From assembly GCF_041928815.1 (NCBI RefSeq), contig NZ_JBHFEI010000030.1, positions 1 through 19,369 on the forward strand: 19,369 nucleotides of DNA. Direction: 5' to 3'. The notes under the pieces were generated by a model. That model searched no databases. It saw nothing but the letters and a program-made list of their open reading frames with translations, and was not told the origin of the DNA. Made by a program: the position numbers and the translations under genes. Of the stretch, positions 1 to 7,303 are shown in pieces; the stretch's first letter is position 1, and each line of letters starts with the position of its first letter. This DNA comes from JBHFEI01 sp041928815 (GTDB taxonomy: Bacteria > Pseudomonadota > Alphaproteobacteria > Rhizobiales > Rhizobiaceae).

Positions 1-186
1 TCACCAGGACCAGTGAATCAGACAAGCCCGACCGCGTGAATCATCAATCCGACTCCGCGTTCATCGAAGACGCTCTAGAGCACGCTCGTGAACACCGGTT
101 CACCGAATGGTGCCCTTTCCCTTTTGTTTTTGCAGCATTTCCAGCGGAAGGCTGTGGCAGGATCGCGCCTCCTGCAATTGTTCGGA
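1..186. other. Left-edge intergenic stretch, no gene supported
   Basis: I see no credible coding sequence here; the open frames are short and lack family features. The first 55 bases hold three GANTC sites (15-19, 38-42, 51-55), and the octamer GTGAATCA occurs twice (13-20 and 36-43). This may belong to the regulatory region of a gene beyond the left edge. The rest is the region downstream of the rpoH terminator. Confidence 0.4.
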
Positions 187-218
187 AAAAAAGCCCGGCG
201 AGGGGATCGCCGGGCTTT
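187..218 (-). terminator. Rho-independent terminator of rpoH
   Basis: Bases 190-200 and 208-218 form a perfect 11-bp GC-rich stem with a 7-nt loop. Read on the minus strand it is followed by a run of T. It lies about 35 bp beyond the rpoH stop codon, as expected for an intrinsic terminator of that gene. Confidence 0.85.
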
Positions 219-251
219 CCGCTTTGAAGATGGCGGACCATGGGCGCGGTG

Positions 252-1157
252 TCAGGCGTCCTCGATGACGCGCAGCGCCTGCGCGCGCTCGAGCGCGGCC
301 TTGCGCACGGCGTCCTGCACCTTCTCGAAGGCGCGCACCTCGATCTGGCGGACGCGCTCGCGGCTGATGTCGAATTCGGTCGACAGGTCCTCGAGCGTCA
401 CCGGGTCCTCCGTCAGCCTGCGGGCGGTGAAGATCCGCTTCTCGCGCTCGTTCAGCACCGTCAGGGCATCGGCGAGCAGCGCGCGGCGGCTTTCGATTTC
501 GTCCTGCTCGATCAGCACTTCTTCCTGGCTGTCGTGGTCGTCGACGAGCCAGTCCTGCCACTGGCCGGATTCGCCCTCCGTCGCCTTGATCGGCGCGTTG
601 AGCGAGGCGTCGCCCGAAAGGCGGCGGTTCATCGAGATGACCTCCTCCTCCGACACGTTCAGCGTGGTGGCGATCTGCTTTACCTGATCCGGCTTCAGGT
701 CGCCCTCGTCGAGGGCCTGGATCTTGCCCTTGAGACGGCGCAGGTTGAAGAAAAGCCGCTTCTGGTTGGCGGTCGTGCCCATCTTCACCAGCGACCAGGA
801 GCGCAGGATATATTCCTGGATCGAGGCCTTGATCCACCACATGGCGTAGGTCGCGAGGCGGAAGCCGCGTTCCGGGTCGAATTTCTTCACCGCCTGCATC
901 AGGCCGACATTGCCTTCGGAGACGACCTCGCCGATCGGCAGGCCGTAGCCGCGATAGCCCATGGCGATCTTCGCCACCAGGCGCAGATGGCTGGTGACGA
1001 GGCGGTGGGCCGCCTTGCGGTCGTCATGCTCCTGGTAGCGCTTGGCGAGCATGTACTCCTCCTGCGGCTCCAGCATCGGAAACTTGCGGATCTCGTCGAG
1101 ATAGCGGTTGAGGCCGCCCTCGCCGGAACTGATGATCGGAAGATTGTTACGGGCCAC
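252..1157 (-). CDS. rpoH: RNA polymerase sigma-32 factor RpoH
   Basis: This is an alternative sigma factor that directs core RNA polymerase to heat-shock promoters. The 301-residue product has region 1.2/2 near the N-terminus (GLNRYLDEIRKFPMLEPQEE), a core-binding and -10 recognition segment (GYGLPIGEVVSEGN, ATYAMWWIKASIQEYIL), the RpoH-box signature (QKRLFFNLRRLK, about residues 130-145), and a C-terminal region 4 helix-turn-helix (LEDLSTEFDISRERVRQIE). I chose a GTG start at 1157 because it gives the N-terminus and length usual for rhizobial RpoH1, with a G-rich Shine-Dalgarno six bases upstream; the frame stays open 90 bases further without homology. It is followed by a strong terminator and preceded by a likely sigma-70-type promoter, so it appears to be monocistronic. 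Confidence 0.95.
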   Translation of the reverse strand: MARNNLPIISSGEGGLNRYLDEIRKFPMLEPQEEYMLAKRYQEHDDRKAAHRLVTSHLRLVAKIAMGYRGYGLPIGEVVSEGNVGLMQAVKKFDPERGFRLATYAMWWIKASIQEYILRSWSLVKMGTTANQKRLFFNLRRLKGKIQALDEGDLKPDQVKQIATTLNVSEEEVISMNRRLSGDASLNAPIKATEGESGQWQDWLVDDHDSQEEVLIEQDEIESRRALLADALTVLNEREKRIFTARRLTEDPVTLEDLSTEFDISRERVRQIEVRAFEKVQDAVRKAALERAQALRVIEDA

Positions 1158-1333
1158 GAAGCACCCCCTTTCCTGAAGAGCGGCCTCCGGTCGGCAAGCC
1201 GCGTCGCGGAGTCGTTGGCGGAGCGGCGCCACCTCATGCGCCGTCATCCGCCGTCGTGACAGTCATGCCGAAACCGCAGGCCGATCTGTCATCCGGCCCG
1301 CGTCCCGCGGCAAACAACCCAGCGTTTGGAGAT

Positions 1334-1362
1334 AAAATAAGATGAGGTCCATCACTATTCAA
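1334..1362 (-). promoter_or_regulatory. Predicted sigma-70 promoter of rpoH
   Basis: On the minus strand, a -35-like TTGAAT (1357-1362) and a -10-like TATTTT (1334-1339) are separated by 17 bp, in a locally AT-rich patch. It would give a 5' leader of about 170 nt before the rpoH GTG. This is a pattern match only. Confidence 0.4.
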
Positions 1363-1377
1363 GACGGCAATGCTCAC

Positions 1378-1394
1378 GCCGCCGTGATGGCGGC
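1378..1394 (-). terminator. Hairpin just after the rluD stop codon
   Basis: GCCGCC (1378-1383) and GGCGGC (1389-1394) form a 6-bp stem with a 5-nt loop immediately past the rluD stop. There is no T-run on the minus strand, so it is a weak terminator candidate at best. Confidence 0.3.
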
Positions 1395-2432
1395 TCAGGC
1401 GGCCGCGTGCGCGCCCCGAAGCGCTGTGGCGAGCGCCTCCATGTCCGCCGGCAGCGGCGCGGTGAAGCTCATCGTCTCGCCGGTCGCCGGATGCTCGAAA
1501 CTCAGCAGATAGGCGTGCAGCGCCTGGCGTTCGAAGGCGTTGACCACCGCCCGCGTCGCCGCGTCGAGCTTGTTCGCCTTGGTGCGGAAGGCGGCGCCAT
1601 ATTCCGGATCCCCGACCAGCGGATGGCCGATATGGGCCATGTGCACGCGGATCTGGTGGGTGCGCCCGGTTTCCAGCCGGCATTCGACCATGGCGGCGAG
1701 CGCGGTGCCGTCCGGCTGCTCGACATAGCGCTCCGTCACCTCGTAATGGGTGATCGCCTCGCGCGCGTCGTCGCTCTCCGCCTTCTTCACCGCGCGCTTG
1801 GTGCGGTCGCCCGCCCGGCCGAGCGGTGCGTCGATCGTGCCGCGCAGCATCCGCGGCCGTCCCCAGACGATCGCCTGGTACGCGCGCTCCAGCGGGCCGG
1901 AACGGCCGTGGTCGGCGAACTGGTCGGAGAGGTGGCGGTGCGCCGCGTCGTTCTTCGCCGCGACCATGACGCCGCTCGTCTCCTTGTCGAGACGGTGGAC
2001 GATGCCGGGCCGGCGCACGCCACCGATGCCGGAAAGCGACAGGCCGCAATGGTGGATCAGCGCGTTGACGAGCGTGCCCGTCCAGTTCCCGGCGCCCGGA
2101 TGGACGACGAGGCCGGCGGGCTTGGCGATGACGATCAGGTCGTCGTCCTCGTAGAGCACGTCGAGCGGGATGTCCTCGCCCTTTGGCTCAGGGTCTTCCG
2201 GCTCCGGCAGCAGGATCTCGATCCGGTCGCCGGGGCGCACCTTGCGCTTCGGTTCCGTCACGGCCGCGCCGTCGATGCGGACCGCGCCCTGCTCGATCAG
2301 CCCCTTCAGCCGGTTGCGGGAGAATTCGCCGCCGAGCGCATCGGCGAGATAGGCGTCGAGCCGGCCATCCGCGTCTTCGTCGGCGCTCAGCACTTTCCTA
2401 TTGTCGCCGGCCTGTTTAAAGGGATCGTTCAT
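1395..2432 (-). CDS. rluD: 23S rRNA pseudouridine synthase, RluD family
   Basis: The 345-residue product is of the RluA/RluD family, which isomerises uridines to pseudouridine in 23S rRNA. An S4 RNA-binding domain occupies about residues 20-80 (GRLDAYLADAL, SRNRLKGLIEQGAVRIDG). The catalytic domain follows, with the IAKPAGLVVHPG motif and the hallmark HRLDKETSG containing the catalytic aspartate at about residue 150. Later motifs include RTHQIRVHMAHIGHPLVGDPEYG. Length fits the family. It starts at an ATG 32 bp from the divergent small membrane-protein gene, so the two share a very short promoter region. The exact target uridines cannot be read from sequence; RluD-type is the best guess, with RluC as the alternative. 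Confidence 0.88.
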   Translation of the reverse strand: MNDPFKQAGDNRKVLSADEDADGRLDAYLADALGGEFSRNRLKGLIEQGAVRIDGAAVTEPKRKVRPGDRIEILLPEPEDPEPKGEDIPLDVLYEDDDLIVIAKPAGLVVHPGAGNWTGTLVNALIHHCGLSLSGIGGVRRPGIVHRLDKETSGVMVAAKNDAAHRHLSDQFADHGRSGPLERAYQAIVWGRPRMLRGTIDAPLGRAGDRTKRAVKKAESDDAREAITHYEVTERYVEQPDGTALAAMVECRLETGRTHQIRVHMAHIGHPLVGDPEYGAAFRTKANKLDAATRAVVNAFERQALHAYLLSFEHPATGETMSFTAPLPADMEALATALRGAHAAA

Positions 2433-2464
2433 GCGTTTCTCAATCCTGACTGCAAAGGCCGGCC

Positions 2465-2860
2465 ATGTCCTCGACTGACCCAGACGACCACCGGGACGAC
2501 CTCGACGAAAAGCCGCTCGACCCGGCGATGGAGAATGTCCGCCGCAAGATGGTCAAGCTGCAGCTGGTGTCCGGCGGCATCATGCTGGTCATGCTTATGG
2601 CCGTGCTCGGCACGATTGTCTACAAGGTGACCCGCCCGGATCCGCGCGCGACGCTGCGCGAGGCGGGCGCCGGCGTCCCCTCCGGCGAGCCGGTGTCGGC
2701 AGTCGCCACGCTGCCGGCGGGGTTCGCGGTGACGAGCACCGCGCTTTCCGGCGGCCAGATCCTGTTCTACGGCACCACGGCCGCGGGCGAGACGAAGGCG
2801 CTCGTCTTCGACATCGCCGCGGGCCGCATCGTCGCCGACGTCCTCGTCACCGCGAACTGA
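2465..2860 (+). CDS. Small single-pass membrane protein, DUF6476-like
   Basis: This 131-residue protein has a charged cytoplasmic-type N-terminus rich in Asp, one hydrophobic segment at about residues 35-58 (LVSGGIMLVMLMAVLGTIVY), and a C-terminal part predicted to lie outside the membrane. No catalytic motif is visible. It resembles short alphaproteobacterial proteins placed in DUF6476, recognised from memory and not checked. The gene diverges from rluD and lies 11 bp upstream of the TrmH-family methyltransferase on the same strand, so the two are probably co-transcribed. Function unknown. Confidence 0.7.
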   Translation: MSSTDPDDHRDDLDEKPLDPAMENVRRKMVKLQLVSGGIMLVMLMAVLGTIVYKVTRPDPRATLREAGAGVPSGEPVSAVATLPAGFAVTSTALSGGQILFYGTTAAGETKALVFDIAAGRIVADVLVTAN

Positions 2861-2871
2861 CGGGACCGGCG

Positions 2872-3690
2872 ATGCGCAACCTCGTCCGGATCGAGGATCC
2901 CGCGGATCCGCGCATCGCCGGTTTCGTTGCGATCAAGGAGCGCGACCTCGCCGGCCGGCAGGGACGCTTCATCGCCGAAGGCAAGGTCGTGCTGGCGATG
3001 CTCGCGGCGGCTCTACCGCGCGGCTTTGCGGCCGAGGCGATCCTGCTTCTCGAAAACCGCGTGGCCGGCGTCGCCGACCTCCTCGACCGCTTTGCGCCGG
3101 AAATGCCGATCTATGTCGCCTCCGGCGCGGTCTTCGACGCGATCGCCGGCTTCAACATGCATCGCGGCATTCTCGCGCTCGGAGCGCGGCCGCCGGAGGT
3201 CGATGCCGATCTGCTTCTTGCCGGACTGCCGGAACCGTGCCTCGTGCTCGCCGCCTGCGGCATTTCCAACCACGACAATATGGGTGCGCTGTTCCGCAAC
3301 GCCGCCGCCTTCGGCGTCGGAGCCGTGATGCTCGACGAGACCTGCTGCGACCCGCTCTACCGCAAGGCGATCCGGGTTTCCGTCGGATCCGTGCTGTCCG
3401 TTCCCTTCGTGCGCGGCGGCAGCACGGGGCGGCTGGTCGAGCGCCTTTTGGATAACGGCTTCTCGCTCTTCGGCCTCTCGCCGAGGGGCGAAACCGAGCT
3501 CGGCACGCTTGCGCCGGCCGCGCGCACGGCGCTGCTGCTCGGCACCGAAGGGGAGGGGCTGCCGCCGGCGATCCTCGCGACGATCCGCACGGCGCGCATC
3601 CGCCAGGCGCCCGGCCTCGACAGCCTGAACGTCGCGACGGCGGCCGGCATCGCGCTGCATCACGCGGCGCTGATCAACGGGCTGATCTGA
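2872..3690 (+). CDS. TrmH-family (SpoU) RNA 2'-O-methyltransferase
   Basis: The 272-residue protein is a SPOUT-class methyltransferase that would transfer a methyl group from S-adenosylmethionine to a ribose of rRNA or tRNA. The N-terminal about 100 residues are a substrate-binding domain. The three SpoU motifs are visible: motif 1 with the asparagine and arginine in SNHDNMGALFRNAAAFG, motif 2 with ALLLGTEGEGLP, and motif 3 with LDSLNVATAAGIALH. The trefoil-knot fold is implied by these motifs. It sits directly behind the small membrane-protein gene. The exact nucleotide modified cannot be assigned, so no gene symbol is given. Confidence 0.88.
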   Translation: MRNLVRIEDPADPRIAGFVAIKERDLAGRQGRFIAEGKVVLAMLAAALPRGFAAEAILLLENRVAGVADLLDRFAPEMPIYVASGAVFDAIAGFNMHRGILALGARPPEVDADLLLAGLPEPCLVLAACGISNHDNMGALFRNAAAFGVGAVMLDETCCDPLYRKAIRVSVGSVLSVPFVRGGSTGRLVERLLDNGFSLFGLSPRGETELGTLAPAARTALLLGTEGEGLPPAILATIRTARIRQAPGLDSLNVATAAGIALHHAALINGLI

Positions 3691-3697
3691 TCCCTGC

Positions 3698-4864
3698 CTA
3701 TTCGGGCGGCAGAAGGTCGCTGGCGCGCTGGGCGAGGCTTCGCCGGCCGCGCGGCGACGGGGCGGATGCCTTTGCGAGAAGCGGCCGGATCGGCGACTGC
3801 GGGCCTTCCTCGGCCGCGGTGACCGCGACCATCGCGGCGGCGATGCCGGCGATCTCGTCGCGCATCGCCCGGTCGCCCTCGCTGCTGCGGGCACCGGTCA
3901 GCCGCTCGGAGAGGGCGGAAACGCGGTTGCGCGCATCCTCGGCCATGCGCGAGACGTCGAAGGGCGGGCGGACCTTCTTCGGCTGGGTCTCGTCCCTGTC
4001 GCCGGCGCCGTCCTTCTCCCGCATGTCCTTCGTCATCCTCTGTGCGTTGCGCGCCACGGTGAAGGAGGGGCGGCCCGTCGCCTCCGCGCCGTTCATCTGT
4101 TCCTTGAGGCGGTTGCGCAGGCGCTCGATCTCGCCGCCCCGGCGCTCGATGATGCCGTCCTTGTCGGCACCGGCCGCCATCTGGTCGGCGAGGCGGGCCT
4201 CGAGATGGCGCACGCGGCTTTCCTCGCGCGACAGCCGCAATTCCATCTCCCGCGCCCGCGCGGCTTCCGCCTTCACCTGCAGCCGCAGGGTCTCGCGCTC
4301 GTCGCGCAGGCCGGCGATGCGGCTCTTCAGGCTGTCGACCTCGGTCTCGCGCGCGGCGAGATCGATCTTCAGCCCGTCGACCTCGCCCGACACGGCGTCG
4401 AGCTGGCGCAGCAGCGTGCGGCCTTCCTCGGCCTTGTCGAGCCCGGTCTGCTCGGCGGCTGCGAGCGCCGATTTCAGGCGCTCGACGCGGCCTTCGAAAT
4501 CGCGGATCGAGGTGCGGAAATCCTGCGCCTCGACATTCATGTCGGCGATCTGTCCCTGGAGCTCGGCATTTTCGGCTTCGAGCCGCTTGCGGTCGCGAAT
4601 GGCGGTCTCGGCGTCGAGCATCAGCGCGACGCCGCGCTCGCGCTCGCGCTTCAGCGCCTGGGACTGGCGGGCGTTCTCGGCGGCAAAGCCGGCGCGGATC
4701 GCGTCCTGGCCGGCGCGGATCTCCTTCGCGGTCAGCGGCACGGTCGCCTTCAGGCGTTCCTCGGCGAAGCGGACGATGCGCCGGTAGATCGCCGGCGCCA
4801 CCAGCATGCCCAACAGCGCTGCCGTCAGGAATCCCAGTGTGAATAGGAGCGCATACGCGATCAC
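3698..4864 (-). CDS. Membrane-anchored coiled-coil protein of unknown function
   Basis: The 388-residue product begins with a hydrophobic segment (residues 2-28, YALLFTLGFLTAALLGMLVA) that could anchor it in the inner membrane. Residues of about 50-260 are rich in Glu, Arg, Lys, Leu and Ala in heptad-like order, a long predicted coiled coil. The last 120 residues are low-complexity, charged and proline-rich. No enzymatic motif is visible. The start is a GTG with a GGAG about 10 bases upstream. It is convergent with the methyltransferase gene (7 bp apart). It resembles RmuC or septum-associated scaffold proteins only in general architecture; I do not recognise a named family. Confidence 0.75.
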   Translation of the reverse strand: MIAYALLFTLGFLTAALLGMLVAPAIYRRIVRFAEERLKATVPLTAKEIRAGQDAIRAGFAAENARQSQALKRERERGVALMLDAETAIRDRKRLEAENAELQGQIADMNVEAQDFRTSIRDFEGRVERLKSALAAAEQTGLDKAEEGRTLLRQLDAVSGEVDGLKIDLAARETEVDSLKSRIAGLRDERETLRLQVKAEAARAREMELRLSREESRVRHLEARLADQMAAGADKDGIIERRGGEIERLRNRLKEQMNGAEATGRPSFTVARNAQRMTKDMREKDGAGDRDETQPKKVRPPFDVSRMAEDARNRVSALSERLTGARSSEGDRAMRDEIAGIAAAMVAVTAAEEGPQSPIRPLLAKASAPSPRGRRSLAQRASDLLPPE

Positions 4865-4977
4865 GGGGCGTCATCTCCGATTGAGCGCCGGCATCGGCCG
4901 GGGCGGGCGCCTTCATCTTCCCGTGACTGTCTAACCATGCGTCCGGCCGCACCGCAAGCGCGGCCCGTTCGAAATCA

Positions 4978-4995
4978 TCCGTTAAGCCTAACGGA
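4978..4995 (-). terminator. Hairpin downstream of eipA
   Basis: TCCGTTA (4978-4984) and TAACGGA (4989-4995) form a perfect 7-bp stem with a 4-nt loop, 40 bp past the eipA stop. It lacks a clear T-run, so a terminator role is plausible but unproven. Confidence 0.35.
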
Positions 4996-5034
4996 CGAAA
5001 GAAAGAAGCACGAAGCGCCGGCTGGAACGGTTCG

Positions 5035-5616
5035 TCAGAACGGGTTCCAGGTCGGCCGTTCGGTGAGCTTCAGATAGCCGACATTGAGACCGAGCCGGGC
5101 GCCGAGCCCGGTGCGGATCGGCACGACGATGATGCGCTCGTCGGTCAGGACCGTCATGCCGACGCCGGCGACGACATAGGCCGATCCGCTGACGCCGCCG
5201 AGCCGCTTGTAGAGGTCGGCAACGCTCGGCAGGTTGTAGACCAGCATCATCGTGCGGCTGCCCTGGCCGCCGACGTCGAGGCCGAGCGAGGGGCCTTGCC
5301 AGTAGACCGAATGCTGCCCGGCATTCTTCGTGTGCAGCTGGCCTTCGCCGTAGGTGAGGCCGGCGACGAAGGCGCCCGAGCCCTCCTGGCCGAGGATGTA
5401 GCCGTTCGGCAGGCCGTAATTCTGGAAGGCGCGCTCGACCACCTTCGCAAGCCCCCCGGAGGTCGTGCCGAAGAAGGAATGGCCGGTGTCGATGATTTCC
5501 TGCATCGTGTATTCCTGGGCGTCCGCATCGCGCTGCGGCAGCACGGACAGGAACACGGCAAGGACAAGCGCGGCTGCGAGGCGTGCGGCATGCACCCGGT
5601 TCAGGAATGGCGCCAT
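5035..5616 (-). CDS. eipA: Envelope integrity protein EipA (DUF1134), periplasmic
   Basis: The 193-residue product has a signal peptide (positive start, hydrophobic core to about residue 28, likely cleavage after ADA or ADAQ near residue 34) and one conserved domain with QEIIDTGHSFFGTTSGGLAKVVE, LPNGYILGQEGSGAFVAGLTYGEG and GLGARLGLNVGYLKLTERPTWNP, the pattern of DUF1134. EipA is known from Brucella as a periplasmic protein needed for envelope integrity, with its gene close to chpT and ctrA and reported to be under CtrA control. I chose the start at 5616 because GGAGG precedes it by five bases; an upstream in-frame ATG is less well placed. A near-perfect CtrA site lies 64 bp upstream. Function in this organism is inferred. 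Confidence 0.85.
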   Translation of the reverse strand: MAPFLNRVHAARLAAALVLAVFLSVLPQRDADAQEYTMQEIIDTGHSFFGTTSGGLAKVVERAFQNYGLPNGYILGQEGSGAFVAGLTYGEGQLHTKNAGQHSVYWQGPSLGLDVGGQGSRTMMLVYNLPSVADLYKRLGGVSGSAYVVAGVGMTVLTDERIIVVPIRTGLGARLGLNVGYLKLTERPTWNPF

Positions 5617-5679
5617 CGTCTCCTCCATCGGCTGATTGATATGGCCATTTCGCCTGCGCCGCACTCTGGACCGATCGTC

Positions 5680-5694
5680 TTAACAATCGGTTTA
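5680..5694. promoter_or_regulatory. Candidate CtrA-binding site between eipA and chpT
   Basis: TTAA (5680-5683), seven bases, then TTTA (5691-5694) matches the CtrA consensus TTAA-N7-TTAA with one mismatch. It lies 64 bp upstream of the eipA start and 235 bp upstream of chpT. The sequence shows the match; binding is inferred, supported by the reported CtrA control of eipA in Brucella. Confidence 0.55.
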
Positions 5695-5928
5695 CCACGT
5701 GTGGTGTCTTTATGGCGGGATGGATTGCCATGCAAAGGCCGGATCGCCGATGCAGGAAAAAGGTCGTCGCCTCGCTTCCTTGGCGATGCCCGCGCAACCT
5801 TCGTCCGTCAGGATGGCCGGCGGGGGACATGCAAGGCGAGGAGACGGGCTTTCCGTAGGGATGGCGGGAACGGCATTCAGGCAGAGCGGTCGCGATGGCG
5901 ACAGGAACACGAGATCTTGAGGACTGAC

Positions 5929-6573
5929 ATGGCGAAGAACCCGAATCTGACGTTGACCGGCCCCGATCTGGCGGCACTCCTGTGCAGCCGCGTCTGCCAC
6001 GACATCATCTCGCCGGTCGGCGCGATCAACAACGGCCTCGAACTGCTCGACGAGGGCGGCTCGGATGCCGATGCGATGGACCTGATCCGCACCAGCGCGC
6101 TGAACGCCGCCGTACGGCTGAAGTTCGCCCGCCTCGCCTTCGGCGCCTCCGGCTCCGTCGGCGCGTCGATCGATACCGGCGAGGCGGAGAAATGCGCCCG
6201 CGATTTCGCCGCCAGCGACAAGAAGACCGAGGTGACATGGACCGGTCCGCGCGCGATCATCGCCAAGAACCGGGTCAAGCTGCTGCTCAACATGTTCCTC
6301 ATCGCCTATGGCGCGATCCCGCGCGGCGGCGTGCTCGACGTCGTGCTTGAAAATCCGGAATATGACGCCCTTTTCACCGTCACGGTGAAGGGACGGATGA
6401 TGCGGGTGCCGCAGAAGCTGACGGAACTCCTGAACGGCACGGTCGAGGAGGCGATCGACGCCCATTCGATCCAGCCCTATTACACGGTCCTTCTCGCGGA
6501 AGAGGCCGGCATGGTGCTCGACGTGGTCGGCACGCCGGAGAACATCGTGTTCAGCGCCCGGGTCACGGACTGA
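5929..6573 (+). CDS. chpT: Histidine phosphotransferase ChpT
   Basis: The 214-residue protein transfers phosphate from the hybrid kinase CckA to the response regulators CtrA and CpdR. The dimerisation and histidine-phosphotransfer helix is at the N-terminus with the phosphorylated His24 in CHDIISPVGAINNGLELL, followed by a degenerate ATPase-like domain that lacks the nucleotide-binding boxes of a kinase. Length is usual for the family. The start at 5929 has GAGG six bases upstream. It is transcribed away from eipA; the gene for a response regulator lies 118 bp downstream and ctrA beyond that, matching the conserved rhizobial order. Confidence 0.88.
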   Translation: MAKNPNLTLTGPDLAALLCSRVCHDIISPVGAINNGLELLDEGGSDADAMDLIRTSALNAAVRLKFARLAFGASGSVGASIDTGEAEKCARDFAASDKKTEVTWTGPRAIIAKNRVKLLLNMFLIAYGAIPRGGVLDVVLENPEYDALFTVTVKGRMMRVPQKLTELLNGTVEEAIDAHSIQPYYTVLLAEEAGMVLDVVGTPENIVFSARVTD

Positions 6574-6691
6574 GGACAACCGAAAAGCGGTTGCCGCGTG
6601 TGCCGGGTAACGGATTGTTTGCCAAACATCTCTACACTTGTTGCGTGGGGCCCGGTTTGCCCCGAGGCTTGAGTGTGTGATGGAGTTGACG

Positions 6692-7054
6692 ATGCCGCGC
6701 TTGATGATTGCCGACAATTCCGACGTGGTCCGGAAGGTCGGAAAGCGAATCCTCACCGGGATGGGCTTTCTGGTGCTCGAGGCGACCAACGGCCTCGAGG
6801 CGCTCGCCCGCTGCCATGCGGAAATGCCGCATGTGCTGATCGTCGATGCCGGGCTCGACGGTGCGCTCGACCTGATCGCCAATGTGCGCAACATGCCGGA
6901 AGGCAAGTCGGTTCGCATCTATTACTGCGTCGTCGAGGCGGATCTGAAGAAGATGATGATCGGCAAGCGTGCCGGTGCCGACGATTTCCTGCTGAAGCCT
7001 TTCGACCGCAAGATCCTGACCAGCGTCTTCGCCAACCTGTCGCTCGCCGCCTGA
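6692..7054 (+). CDS. Single-domain response regulator, atypical receiver
   Basis: This is a 120-residue receiver domain with no output domain. Visible parts are the phosphoacceptor-position Asp52 (VLIVDAG) and the conserved lysine at about 102 in LLKPF. Two features are unusual: the acidic pair is Asp8-Asn9 rather than two acids, and the Ser/Thr switch position on the fourth strand reads Cys-Val-Val (YYCVVEAD). It may therefore act as a phosphate sink, or be phosphorylation-independent. I chose ATG at 6692 because GGAG lies six bases upstream; an in-frame ATG at 6680 would add four residues. The location between chpT and ctrA suggests a role in the CckA-ChpT-CtrA circuit, by inference. Confidence 0.8.
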   Translation: MPRLMIADNSDVVRKVGKRILTGMGFLVLEATNGLEALARCHAEMPHVLIVDAGLDGALDLIANVRNMPEGKSVRIYYCVVEADLKKMMIGKRAGADDFLLKPFDRKILTSVFANLSLAA

Positions 7055-7065
7055 CCGCCGGTGTC

Positions 7066-7086
7066 CGGGCGCCGGAGCGGCGCCCG
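7066..7086 (+). terminator. Hairpin after the response-regulator gene
   Basis: An 8-bp perfect GC stem (7066-7073 with 7079-7086) and a 5-nt loop lie 11 bp after the stop codon. No T-run follows, so it is a moderate candidate. Confidence 0.4.
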
Positions 7087-7245
7087 CGCGGCCTGGAGCG
7101 GCCCTTCTCCCATATTTCCCGAGACATCCCTCGTCCGACCGCCGTGCCGCTCAATCCGGCTCATTGCGGCTGATTCCGTCGTCCTTCTCGTTACGGGGCA
7201 GCGCATGGATCGGCCAGGAGATGGCTCGGTGCGGCACGCATGACG

Positions 7246-7269
7246 CAAAAAGGCCCGCGCGAGCGGGCC
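7246..7269 (-). terminator. Rho-independent terminator of ctrA
   Basis: GGCCCGC (7252-7258) and GCGGGCC (7263-7269) form a 7-bp stem with a GCGA loop; on the minus strand it is followed by five T (7247-7251). It lies 34 bp beyond the ctrA stop codon. The 160 bp between this and the response regulator shows nothing else. Confidence 0.85.
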
Positions 7270-7303
7270 CAGGAAGCGGAGCGGACAAAGGTCTGGGAGG
7301 ATC

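Noticed and set aside
69..84. TCTAGAGCA shared between the left edge and the IS630 end as a mobile-element footprint
   Set aside because: Only nine bases match; such a short match is not evidence of a second IS end.
240..1259. Long plus-strand open frame across rpoH
   Set aside because: It is antisense to a clear RpoH sequence and has no family features; high G+C makes such shadow frames common.
3660..4952. 430-codon minus frame overlapping the coiled-coil gene
   Set aside because: Composition is Arg/Ala/Pro-biased shadow of the real frame; the 388-aa frame has a membrane anchor and heptads.
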